DNA of 5,705 nt from DASRJX01 sp035649235 (GCA_035649235.1 DASRJX010000043.1:1-5705); one strand, 5' to 3'; counted from the stretch's first letter, positions 1 to 5,460 are shown. The notes: generated by a model from the letters alone, not told the origin. Translations and numbers: made by a program.

Positions 1-2
1 GT

Positions 3-56
3 TGTGGCGCCGGACCGTTCGTCATGCCGCCCGCAGCCACGACCTTCGAACGCTGA
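3..56 (+). CDS. possible 3' end of an upstream gene (17 codons plus TGA)
   Basis: Frame 3 is open from the window edge to a TGA at 54-56, reading CGAGPFVMPPAATTFER. Third codon positions are mostly G/C (13 of 17), as expected of a coding tail in this GC-rich DNA, and the stop falls 20 bp before the VOC gene start. However, the other two forward frames are also open over this stretch, and frame 1 ends at a TGA at 61-63, so the choice of frame is weak. No family can be recognised from so few residues. If real, the upstream gene would probably be co-transcribed with the VOC gene. Confidence 0.2.
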   Translation, partial: CGAGPFVMPPAATTFER

Positions 57-61
57 TGCCT

Positions 62-70
62 GAGGAGGGA
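62..70 (+). promoter_or_regulatory. ribosome binding site of the VOC gene
   Basis: GAGGAGGGA contains a full AGGAGG (63-68) placed 8 nt before the ATG at 77. It fixes the start there, although the same frame is open back to the window edge. Confidence 0.75.
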
Positions 71-76
71 GATCGC

Positions 77-442
77 ATGTTGAAACAAGTGGCGTTCACG
101 ATGTTCCCCGTCAAGGACACGCGACGCGCGCGCACCTTCTACGAGGGCACGTTGGGCCTGGCCGTTGGCAGTCACTCGAACAACGGTGTGTGGACCGAGT
201 ACGACCTGCCGAAGGGCGGCTGCCTGGCCCTGTTCAACAATCCCGATCCAAAGACGGCCGAGGCGCCCGGCGGCGCGAGCATCGCGTTCGAGGTCGACGA
301 TCTGGACAATCTCGTGGCCCGCCTCAAAAGCGAAGGCGTGAAGTTCATGGCCGACGACGTGCAATCACCGGTGTGCCGCATGGCCATCCTGCATGACACC
401 GAGGGCAACACCGTCATCCTGCACAAGCGCACGAAGAACTGA
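77..442 (+). CDS. VOC superfamily (glyoxalase/bleomycin-resistance fold) protein
   Basis: This 121-residue protein has the length and layout of a single VOC-domain protein, which works as a dimer of paired beta-alpha-beta-beta-beta units. Visible landmarks are the opening strand VAFTMFPVKD (5-14), the helix ARTFYEGTLGL (18-28), WTEYDLP (39-45), the second-module strand and helix IAFEVDDLDNLVARLKSEGV (69-88), and the closing segment VCRMAILHDTEGNTVILHKR (99-118). The Glu that usually follows DP(D/E)GN in metal-dependent members (the IEL motif) is Ile here (NTVIL). The first-strand His is also not evident, so classical glyoxalase I or dioxygenase activity is doubtful. The pattern resembles uncharacterised stand-alone VOC proteins with an EYDL and a VCRMA motif. 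The substrate is unknown. The protein is probably cytoplasmic, with no signal or membrane segment. The ATG at 77 was chosen for its strong RBS. The gene converges on the acetyltransferase gene with a 9-bp gap. Confidence 0.88.
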   Translation: MLKQVAFTMFPVKDTRRARTFYEGTLGLAVGSHSNNGVWTEYDLPKGGCLALFNNPDPKTAEAPGGASIAFEVDDLDNLVARLKSEGVKFMADDVQSPVCRMAILHDTEGNTVILHKRTKN

Positions 443-451
443 AACCTGGTC

Positions 452-1066
452 TCAGCCCGCGCGGCCAAGCGGGTCACGCCACATCATTTCGAGGCTGGGG
501 CCCGCCGGGAGACGGAACTCGCCGATCTTCCGAAAGCCAAGGCGTTCGTACATCGGCCGGTTGCGCGCGTTGGTCGATTCGAGGTAGGCCGGCATCCGCT
601 CGGAGTCGACGAGCGCGAGGCTGTCCCGCAGCAGCGCCGCCCCCAGCCCCTTCCCGCGGTGCGCGTCGTGCGTCCCCAGCACGCTCAGGTAGTAGTGCGG
701 CGGGCCTTTCGGCCGTGAGGTCTCGATGACCTCGCACCCGGCGAGGAACACGGGAGCGTGGTCTCCCAGATGCTCCTTGGCGAGACGGACGAGCTCATTC
801 TGATCGTCGGGCGAATTCTCTCCGGTGCCGGGCGGGAACCACGAGGCCACCGCCTCGCAGCGCTCCGTCACCCTCACCCAGTGGTAGCGCAGCGACATCT
901 TCAGCCACCCTCCCAGGAAGACGGAGCGGTGCTGCGCGGCGCGCTCGCGGTCGGGAAACGCCCAGCCTCCCCACACCGGGTCGTCGGCGAAGGCGCGCGT
1001 CAGCGTCTCGGTCATCGCCGGGAAATCATCCGGAGTCGCGAAGCGGCCGGCCGTGGATCGATTCAT
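452..1066 (-). CDS. GNAT family N-acetyltransferase
   Basis: This 204-residue protein is predicted to transfer an acetyl group from acetyl-CoA to an amine substrate. Motif A, which binds the CoA pyrophosphate, is clear at about residues 124-146: HYYLSVLGTHDAHRGKGLG, containing the R-G-K-G-L-G loop (137-142). Motif B follows as YLESTNARNRPMYERLGF (161-178), where the Tyr of MYERLGF is at the usual general-acid position. The N-terminal half (FPAMTETLTRAFADDPVWGGW, about 15-35) and the HYYLSVLG strand resemble the puromycin-acetyltransferase-like branch of GNATs. That branch contains many uncharacterised members, so a resistance role cannot be asserted. The start ATG (complement of 1064-1066) is preceded on the minus strand by AGGAGG at 1079-1084 with a rather long 12-nt spacing. 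The gene is transcribed divergently from the trmO-like gene. Confidence 0.92.
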   Translation of the reverse strand: MNRSTAGRFATPDDFPAMTETLTRAFADDPVWGGWAFPDRERAAQHRSVFLGGWLKMSLRYHWVRVTERCEAVASWFPPGTGENSPDDQNELVRLAKEHLGDHAPVFLAGCEVIETSRPKGPPHYYLSVLGTHDAHRGKGLGAALLRDSLALVDSERMPAYLESTNARNRPMYERLGFRKIGEFRLPAGPSLEMMWRDPLGRAG

Positions 1067-1078
1067 GGTGTCTGTCGT

Positions 1079-1084
1079 CCTCCT
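1079..1084 (-). promoter_or_regulatory. ribosome binding site of the GNAT gene
   Basis: The minus strand reads AGGAGG here, 12 nt before the ATG at 1066. The spacing is longer than optimal, but no nearer in-frame start fits better. Confidence 0.55.
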
Positions 1085-1098
1085 ACTCTAGCAAATGG

Positions 1099-1113
1099 GC
1101 CCGCGCTGCGGGC
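1099..1113. repeat. short perfect GC hairpin in the divergent intergenic region
   Basis: GCCCGC and GCGGGC form a perfect 6-bp inverted repeat around the 3-nt loop GCT. It lies between the divergent GNAT and trmO-like genes and is followed by the palindromic runs GGCGCC and CCGGCCGG (1114-1125). There is no T-tract on either side, so an intrinsic terminator is unlikely. It may be chance in GC-rich DNA or a regulatory site for one of the divergent genes. Confidence 0.3.
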
Positions 1114-1177
1114 GGCGCCGGCCGGATCGCGCCCGCATCCGCTTCGTGGTGTATAAAGCGCGGGGTGATGCTCCGCG

Positions 1178-1184
1178 AAGGAGG
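1178..1184 (+). promoter_or_regulatory. ribosome binding site of the trmO-like gene
   Basis: AAGGAGG lies 5 nt before a GTG at 1190 and decides this start. No ATG start exists nearby in that frame. Confidence 0.75.
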
Positions 1185-1189
1185 CGCAC

Positions 1190-1603
1190 GTGGCCAGTTA
1201 CGAGTTGAAGGCAATCGGGTTCGTCGAGTCGGCGTTGAAGAATCTGGAATCCGCTCCACGGCAGGCGGACGAAGGTGCACCCGAGGCCTGGCTGGTCTTC
1301 GAGACGCAGGTGCTCCAGGGCCTCCGTACACTACGGCCCGGAGACGAAGTGATCGTCATCACCTGGCTCGATCGGGCGCTCCGGGATGTCCTGAGCGTCC
1401 ACCCGCGAGGCGACGTGTCGAGGCCGCCGGAGGGCGTCTTCAGCACTCGTTCTCCTCACCGCCCCAACCCCATCGGCCTGCACACGACGACGATCGACGC
1501 GATCGATGGGCCGAGGGTGCGCGTGCGCAACCTCGAAGCCCTGGATGGGACGCCGATCATCGATCTGAAGCCGGTGCTCCCTGCGGATGTCGAACTGAGG
1601 TAG
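1190..1603 (+). CDS. trmO: TrmO/TsaA family tRNA (t6A37 N6-) methyltransferase, short form
   Basis: This 137-residue protein is a TsaA-like (TrmO) domain. TrmO enzymes use S-adenosylmethionine to methylate the N6 of threonylcarbamoyladenosine at position 37 of certain ACY-decoding tRNAs. The family signature is unmistakable: GVFSTRSPHRPNPIGLH at 82-98 and DGTPIIDLKP at 119-128, with the opening strand ELKAIGFVES (5-14) and the PRQ segment (24-26). The chain stops soon after DLKPVLP. It therefore has only the SAM-binding beta-barrel domain and lacks the C-terminal domain of the roughly 235-residue E. coli enzyme. Short versions of this kind are known in archaea and some bacteria, so tRNA methylation is likely but not certain, and the substrate of short forms is less well established. 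The start is GTG. A TATAAA at 1152-1157 might be a -10 element, but no -35 matches. The gene converges on the DUF3224 gene 16 bp away. Confidence 0.9.
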   Translation: MASYELKAIGFVESALKNLESAPRQADEGAPEAWLVFETQVLQGLRTLRPGDEVIVITWLDRALRDVLSVHPRGDVSRPPEGVFSTRSPHRPNPIGLHTTTIDAIDGPRVRVRNLEALDGTPIIDLKPVLPADVELR

Positions 1604-1619
1604 GTCGAGGCGTCAGAGA

Positions 1620-2117
1620 TCAATGGGTCGGCAGCGTGTAATCCAGGTCGTAGAAGTGGGCCCCCTTCTCGATGCGGATCGTCATCGTGCCCGTCAGTCC
1701 GGCAAGCTGGTCGGTGCCGGAGTCCGGGACCACCACGAGCCTCATCTGGTAGTCGCCGCCGCGACGCATGGTTCCCTGGTGGATCAGCGTGAACGATCCC
1801 TTGCGGCCATGGAGGCTCCCCTCTATCTTCTCGATCGCCACGTAGCCGCCGGAGCCTTCGACGGTCGCGCCCGCCGTCCACATGTCCCCCCGGCTCGTTC
1901 CGATCAGATCTCCGGCGAACGTCTTCTCCAGCGTCAGGTGGGCGGACGCGACGCCGTGATCGGCGCCGCCGACCGGCGTCACCTTCACCTCGAACGATCC
2001 CTGGGCATGCTGTCCCGAGTCAACAGGCTTTTCGCGTCGTTCCGTGTCCACGGTTCCCTCCGTTGGGATCGGCAGCGTCAGCATCGCCGCGCTGAGCGTC
2101 ATCACCTTCAGCGTCAT
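1620..2117 (-). CDS. DUF3224 domain-containing protein
   Basis: This 165-residue protein carries a DUF3224 domain of unknown function (about residues 40-162). Recognisable family blocks are GSFEVKV (40-46), EKTFAGDLIGTSRGDM (64-79), GSGGYVAIEKIEGSLHGRKG (88-107), GSFTLIHQGTM (107-117), VVPDSGT..LAGLTG (129-143) and the closing MTIRIEKGAHFYDLDYTL (145-162). The domain is all-beta and resembles allene oxide cyclase-like barrels; members often have a repeat-like G-SF pattern. Most DUF3224 proteins are about 130 residues. Here roughly 40 residues precede the domain, beginning with a weakly hydrophobic stretch (MTLKVMTLSAAMLTLPIP) that could be a poor signal peptide or anchor followed by a charged linker. 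The ATG at 2117 is chosen because the minus strand has AGGGAG 7 nt upstream (2125-2130). The frame stays open further upstream to 2246, but that extension is not protein-like. No partner gene is evident. Confidence 0.88.
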   Translation of the reverse strand: MTLKVMTLSAAMLTLPIPTEGTVDTERREKPVDSGQHAQGSFEVKVTPVGGADHGVASAHLTLEKTFAGDLIGTSRGDMWTAGATVEGSGGYVAIEKIEGSLHGRKGSFTLIHQGTMRRGGDYQMRLVVVPDSGTDQLAGLTGTMTIRIEKGAHFYDLDYTLPTH

Positions 2118-2124
2118 GGTGGGG

Positions 2125-2130
2125 CTCCCT
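2125..2130 (-). promoter_or_regulatory. ribosome binding site of the DUF3224 gene
   Basis: The minus strand reads AGGGAG, 7 nt before the ATG at 2117. This supports the shorter start over the upstream in-frame extension. Confidence 0.6.
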
Positions 2131-2200
2131 TTCCAAGTCGCCCATGGTAGCGCAGACCGAGGATCGCCTCTGGCACACTCGTGCGCCCCGGCACGCCCCT

Positions 2201-2230
2201 TTGACACCTCCGACCCGGGGAGAGGATAAT
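2201..2230 (+). promoter_or_regulatory. sigma-70-type promoter of the fur/iron-transport operon
   Basis: A perfect -35 hexamer TTGACA (2201-2206) and a 5-of-6 -10 hexamer GATAAT (2225-2230) are separated by 18 bp. This stands out in GC-rich DNA and points at the Fur gene 42 bp downstream. The expected transcription start is near 2237. It is by far the best promoter-like match seen in the window. Confidence 0.75.
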
Positions 2231-2242
2231 TGAGACTCAGTC
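2228..2242. promoter_or_regulatory. candidate Fur-family operator overlapping the -10 and start site
   Basis: The sequence AATTGAG-A-CTCAGTC is a 7-1-7 inverted repeat matching in 5 of 7 arm pairs, with a perfect core TGAG-A-CTCA (2231-2239). The 7-1-7 spacing is that of classical Fur and PerR boxes, although the bases are not the consensus TGATAAT-N-ATTATCA. It overlaps the end of the -10 hexamer and the predicted start, where a repressor would block transcription. Autoregulation by the downstream Fur protein is an inference. Confidence 0.35.
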
Positions 2243-2254
2243 GCAACAGGCGGC

Positions 2255-2269
2255 GGAGGCATCGAGGGG
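2255..2269 (+). promoter_or_regulatory. ribosome binding region of fur
   Basis: Two purine-rich blocks precede the ATG at 2273: GGAGG (2255-2259, 13 nt away) and GAGGGG (2264-2269, 3 nt away). Neither is at ideal spacing, suggesting modest initiation, but together they support this start. Confidence 0.4.
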
Positions 2270-2272
2270 CTG

Positions 2273-2782
2273 ATGGACGCTGCCACGCGGTTCTCGGAAT
2301 ACCTGGCCCGCAAGCGGCTCCGGCTGACGCGCGAGCGGCGCGCCATCCTGGAGGAGATGCTGCACGTTCGCGGCCACTTCGACGCCGATCAGCTGCTGGC
2401 CCACTTCCGGAGCAAGGGGCGGATGGTGTCGAGGGCCACGCTCTACAGGACGCTGGCGCGCCTGGTGGAAGCGGGGCTGGTCCACAAGATCGAGATGGAG
2501 CACGGGCAGGCGCGCTACGAGACGATGTTCGGCCGGCACCACCACGACCACATGATCTGCCTCACCTGCGGCCGCATCATCGAGTTCGAGAGCCGGGAGA
2601 TCGAACGGGCGCAGGACGATGTCTGCAGGAAGAAGGGCTTCACCATGACCGGGCACATGCACCAGATCCGGGGCCATTGCGCCGCGTGCGCCGCGCGGGC
2701 CGCCGCGGCGGCGACCGACGGCAAGCCTGGCTCCCGGCAGGCGGAGCGCCCAGGGCGCGCCGGGGGGCGGACCCGTGTTTGA
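2273..2782 (+). CDS. fur: Fur family metalloregulator (ferric uptake regulator type)
   Basis: This 169-residue protein is a Fur-family dimeric repressor that binds DNA when loaded with its metal. The N-terminal winged helix covers about 1-85, with the recognition segment VSRATLYRTLARLVEAGLV (52-70). The metal and dimerisation domain follows. Placed against Pseudomonas Fur by eye, the ligands of both regulatory sites appear kept: H35, E83, H93, E104 and H90, D92, E111, H128. Having Glu rather than the PerR Asp at 104 favours iron sensing over peroxide sensing. C96-x2-C99 and C136-x2-C139 form the four-Cys structural zinc site. The core ends near residue 140. The last 29 residues are an Ala/Gly/Arg-rich tail without family similarity, whose end overlaps the next gene by 8 bp. 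The gene leads the iron-transport operon behind a strong promoter, so it probably regulates that operon and itself. It could be a local paralogue rather than the genome's master Fur; Zur or Irr is less likely. Confidence 0.9.
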   Translation: MDAATRFSEYLARKRLRLTRERRAILEEMLHVRGHFDADQLLAHFRSKGRMVSRATLYRTLARLVEAGLVHKIEMEHGQARYETMFGRHHHDHMICLTCGRIIEFESREIERAQDDVCRKKGFTMTGHMHQIRGHCAACAARAAAAATDGKPGSRQAERPGRAGGRTRV

Positions 2783-4118
2783 GTCGCTGGTCATCACCCT
2801 GCGCGAGGGGATCGAGGCGGCCCTGGTCGTCGGCATCATTATTGGTTACCTCGACAAGACGGGCCGGCCTGCCCTCCGGCGCACCGTCCTCGCGGGCCTG
2901 GGCGCCGGGATCGCCGCCAGCGTGGCGTGCGCCTGGCTCGTCTCCGCCTTCGGCGTGGAGGAGGAGCGCTACGAGGGCTGGCTCATGCTCCTCGGCTCCC
3001 TGTTCGTCGCCACCATGGTCGTCTGGATGTGGCGCGCGGCGAAGGGACTGAAGCGGGCGATCGAGGCGCGCGTCGAGTCGATAGCAGGCAGGCCGTCGGG
3101 CGCCGTGGCGGCCGGTCTGTTCCTGCTCACCTTCTTCCTCATCCTGCGCGAGGGGGTCGAGACGGTGCTGTTCCTCGCGACCGTCAGCCTGACGACCGAC
3201 GCGCTCCTGTCCTTCGCCGGCGGCCTGCTGGGCCTGGCGCTAGCCGCCGCCTTCGGCGTGGCGCTCGTGCGGGGCTCGCTGCGCGTGGATCTTCCCCGCT
3301 TCTTCAAGGTCACCGAGATCGTGCTGATCGTGCTGGCGGCGCAGCTCTTCGTCGGAGGCCTGCACGAGCTGGGGGAGCTGGGCGTCCTGCCGATCGGGCG
3401 CGAGACGATGCGCCTCATCGGGCCGATCGTGAAGAACGACGTCCCCGTGCTGGTGGTCCTGCTGGCGCTCCCTCTCCTGATGCTGGCGACGCCGGGGAGG
3501 CGCGACCGGGAGCGGGCCGCGGCGGCGCAAAAGCTCGAGGGACCGGCCCGCCGCCTGGCGCTGGCGGGGCTGCGGCGCGAAGCAGGCTGGCGGCGCGTCC
3601 TCGCGGCCGCGGGCGTCGTCGTGATCGCGTCGCTCACGGTGTCCTACGCCGTCACGCGCCTGCCGCACGGCATCGACCCGCCGCGCCTCCTGACCTTGAC
3701 CGGGGGCGCCGTCACCGGCACCGGCAGCGGAGCCGGTTCGGATGCGCTCCAGGGAGAGGTCCGGCTCCCAACGGCGGGGCTCGACGACGGCCACCTGCAC
3801 CGGTTCGGCGTGTCGATCGACGGGACCGTGGTGCGCTTCATCGTCATGAAGTCGGGGGGCAAGGTGGTGCCGGTGTTCGACGCGTGCGTCGTCTGCGGCG
3901 CCTTCGGGTACGTCGAGCGCCGCAACCGCCTGGTCTGCCTGGCCTGCGCGGCCGACATCAACACGGCGACGATCGGCACGGGCGGCGGCTGCAACCCGAT
4001 CCCGCTCCGGCACCGCGAGGAAGGCGGCGATCTGGTGATCGCGGCGCGCGACCTGGCGGCGGAGCTGACATCGTTCCGCGCCGCCCGCGCGGCCGAAGCG
4101 GCGCCCCCGAGCCGCTGA
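2775..4118 (+). CDS. FTR1 family iron permease fused to a C-terminal DUF2318 domain
   Basis: This 447-residue inner-membrane protein joins two normally separate proteins. The FTR1 part (about 1-240) has both REGxE iron-binding motifs, REGIE (10-14) and REGVE (125-129), plus EEERYEG (62-68). About seven membrane helices lie near 3-25, 35-58, 68-87, 111-137, 142-166, 179-196 and 223-238. After a charged loop (241-272), an eighth helix (273-294) leads to a Gly/Ser/Thr-rich linker (309-322). The DUF2318 domain then runs about 325-432, with C371-x2-C374, C388-x2-C391 and GGCNPIPL (Cys at 406). FTR1 proteins carry iron inward; in Campylobacter the FTR1 (Cj1658) and DUF2318 (Cj1660) proteins belong to one iron-uptake cluster. 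An odd-to-even helix count places the Cys-rich domain on the outer, periplasmic side if the N terminus is also outside, as reported for FTR1. Start GTG at 2775 overlaps fur by 8 bp behind a weak G-rich stretch, suggesting translational coupling. Confidence 0.92.
   Translation: MFESLVITLREGIEAALVVGIIIGYLDKTGRPALRRTVLAGLGAGIAASVACAWLVSAFGVEEERYEGWLMLLGSLFVATMVVWMWRAAKGLKRAIEARVESIAGRPSGAVAAGLFLLTFFLILREGVETVLFLATVSLTTDALLSFAGGLLGLALAAAFGVALVRGSLRVDLPRFFKVTEIVLIVLAAQLFVGGLHELGELGVLPIGRETMRLIGPIVKNDVPVLVVLLALPLLMLATPGRRDRERAAAAQKLEGPARRLALAGLRREAGWRRVLAAAGVVVIASLTVSYAVTRLPHGIDPPRLLTLTGGAVTGTGSGAGSDALQGEVRLPTAGLDDGHLHRFGVSIDGTVVRFIVMKSGGKVVPVFDACVVCGAFGYVERRNRLVCLACAADINTATIGTGGGCNPIPLRHREEGGDLVIAARDLAAELTSFRAARAAEAAPPSR
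3699..3740 (+). other. linker-coding low-complexity stretch between FTR1 and DUF2318
   Basis: Within the fusion gene, repeated short units (ACCGGCACCGGCAGCGGAG) encode the flexible Gly/Thr/Ser linker TGGAVTGTGSGAGS (residues 309-322). The linker joins the last membrane helix region to the DUF2318 domain. The near-repeat composition suits a fusion joint that can change length easily. Confidence 0.5.
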
Positions 4119-4124
4119 GGGGAG
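4117..4124 (+). promoter_or_regulatory. ribosome binding site of the first FtsX-type permease
   Basis: GAGGGGAG overlaps the stop codon of the FTR1 gene and sits 7 nt before the GTG at 4132. This supports the GTG start and translation by ribosomes finishing the upstream gene. Confidence 0.65.
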
Positions 4125-4131
4125 ACGCGAC

Positions 4132-5460
4132 GTGTTCCTGCGCATCCTCCGGGACTCCTTCCTGCGCCAGAAGCGGCGCAAGACCATCGTCCTCGCCGCC
4201 GTGGCGCTGGGGACCATGGCCGCCTCGGCGCTGGGGGACATCGCGCTCGACGTCGGCGACAAGGTCGGCCGCGAGTTGAAGTCGTTCGGGGCGAACCTCG
4301 TCGTCCTGCCGCGCGGCGGATCGGGGCCGATCCTCGTCGGAGGAGAGGACGTCTCGGCGCTGCGCGTCCCGTCCTATCTCGCCGCGGACGAGGTCCTGAA
4401 GGTCAAGGACAACTTCTGGAAGAACAACATCCTCGGCTTCGCGCCCGTTCTCGACGTGCCGGCGAAGTCCGGCGGGCGGAGCCTCGTCCTGCGCGGCGCC
4501 TGGTTCGAGCGCTCCGTGCGCCTCGACTCCGATGCGGGGGCCCCGGCGACCACCGCCTCGCTCGCCGGGCTGCGCGCGCTCAACCCATTCTGGAGCGTCG
4601 AAGGACACTGGCCGTCGGAGCCGGGTTCTCCGGGCTCGCCCGCCCCGGTCATCGCGTCGCCCGCGGAGGCGCTCGTCGGACGCGGCCTCGCCGAGGCGAT
4701 CGGCGCGCGGCCGGGAGGGCGGCTCAATCTGGAGGTCGCGGGCCGGCCGCTCCATCTCGAGGTGGCTGGCATCCTGTCGGCGGGCGGCGAGGAGGACGGC
4801 ATGGTCCTCGTCCCCCTCGAGAGCGCCCAGGAGGCCGCGGGCCTGCGGGGCCGCGCCTCGCGCGTCCTGGTGAGCGCCCTGACGACGCCGGAGTCGGCGG
4901 TGTACGAGCGGCTGGCCACCGACCCGCGCCGGCTGCCGCCGGAGGAGTTCGAGCGCTGGACCTGCACGCCGTTCGTCTCGTCGGTCGCCTACGAGCTGGA
5001 GCGCGCCTGGCCGGGGACCGAGGCCCGCGTCATCCGGCGGGTCGCCGGCGCCGAGGGGGCGATCCTGTCGCGCGCCTCGGGGCTGATGGCGTTCATCGCG
5101 GCCATGGCGGCGCTGGGGGCGGCGCTCACCGTCACCAGCGCCCTGACCACCGGCGTCCTGGAGCGCCGCGCCGAGATCGGACTCCTGAAGGCGCTCGGCG
5201 CCAGCAGCGCCAACGTGGTCGGCCTGTTCCTCGCCGAGGCGGCCCTGGTCGGAGTGCTGGGAGGCGTGATCGGAGCGGCCGGAGGGGCCCTCCTGGCGCG
5301 CATCATCTCGCTGAGCATCTTCGGCGCTCCGGTCGACATCCGGCCCGCGGCCCTGCCGCTGTCGATCGCGGCGGCCCTCCTGATCACGCTCCTGGGCAGC
5401 CTGCTGCCGGCGCGCCGGATCGCGGACCTGCGTCCCGCGGAGGTGCTGCGTGGCCGGTGA
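4132..5460 (+). CDS. FtsX/MacB-type ABC transporter permease (first of a pair)
   Basis: This 442-residue protein has the four-helix layout of FtsX/MacB permeases. TM1 (about 18-38) follows a basic N terminus (RQKRRK). A large extracytoplasmic MacB_PCD-type domain (about 40-310) comes next, then three C-terminal helices (about 315-338, 360-392, 405-426) with the FtsX signatures LERRAEIGLLKALGAS (343-358) and LPARRIADLRPAEVLRG (425-441). The segment WTCTPFVSSVAYELE (276-290) and the following RRVAGAEG resemble the permeases Cj1661 and Cj1662 of the Campylobacter P19 iron cluster. Such proteins transmit ATP hydrolysis to the periplasm as mechanical movement and usually do not form a conduit. The iron-related substrate or partner is unproven. 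The start is GTG, 13 bp after the FTR1 gene, with a good RBS. Its 3' end overlaps the next permease by 11 bp. The ATPase it needs is not in the window. Confidence 0.9.
   Translation: MFLRILRDSFLRQKRRKTIVLAAVALGTMAASALGDIALDVGDKVGRELKSFGANLVVLPRGGSGPILVGGEDVSALRVPSYLAADEVLKVKDNFWKNNILGFAPVLDVPAKSGGRSLVLRGAWFERSVRLDSDAGAPATTASLAGLRALNPFWSVEGHWPSEPGSPGSPAPVIASPAEALVGRGLAEAIGARPGGRLNLEVAGRPLHLEVAGILSAGGEEDGMVLVPLESAQEAAGLRGRASRVLVSALTTPESAVYERLATDPRRLPPEEFERWTCTPFVSSVAYELERAWPGTEARVIRRVAGAEGAILSRASGLMAFIAAMAALGAALTVTSALTTGVLERRAEIGLLKALGASSANVVGLFLAEAALVGVLGGVIGAAGGALLARIISLSIFGAPVDIRPAALPLSIAAALLITLLGSLLPARRIADLRPAEVLRGR
5439..5443 (+). promoter_or_regulatory. ribosome binding site of the second permease
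   Basis: GGAGG inside the end of the first permease gene lies 6 nt before the GTG at 5450. It favours that start over the in-frame ATG ATG at 5522-5527, which has no visible RBS. Confidence 0.6.

Noticed and set aside
2..76. Upstream TTG start extending the VOC protein by 25 residues
   Set aside because: The extension is Arg/His-rich and precedes the normal first strand of the fold. AGGAGG sits at ideal distance from the ATG at 77.
457..472. CCCGC/GCGGG inverted repeat near the VOC/GNAT convergent ends as a terminator
   Set aside because: The stem is only 5 bp with an 8-nt loop, lies inside the GNAT coding end, and has no T-tract.
1152..1157. TATAAA as the -10 of a trmO promoter
   Set aside because: The position is plausible, but the 16-18 bp upstream region is GC-rich with no -35-like hexamer. 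Kept only as a remark in the gene entry.
2118..2246. N-terminal extension of the DUF3224 gene by 43 codons
   Set aside because: The extension has no protein-like features, would run across the fur promoter region, and a good RBS marks the inner ATG at 2117.
2230..3051. Plus-strand open frame of 273 codons overlapping fur and the FTR1 start
   Set aside because: It is out of frame with both recognised genes, and its translation is Arg/Pro/Ala-rich noise. The Fur and FTR1 frames have full family motifs.
3240..4262. Long minus-strand open frame (340 codons) opposite the FTR1-DUF2318 gene
   Set aside because: It is a shadow of GC-rich coding DNA. The translation is low-complexity (Arg/Gln/Asp/Ala-rich), with no fold or motif, while the plus strand has clear FTR1 and DUF2318 signatures.
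2927..4279. Plus-strand open frame of 450 codons within the FTR1-DUF2318 gene
   Set aside because: It is a frame-shifted shadow with Arg/Gly/Ala-rich translation and no membrane segments.
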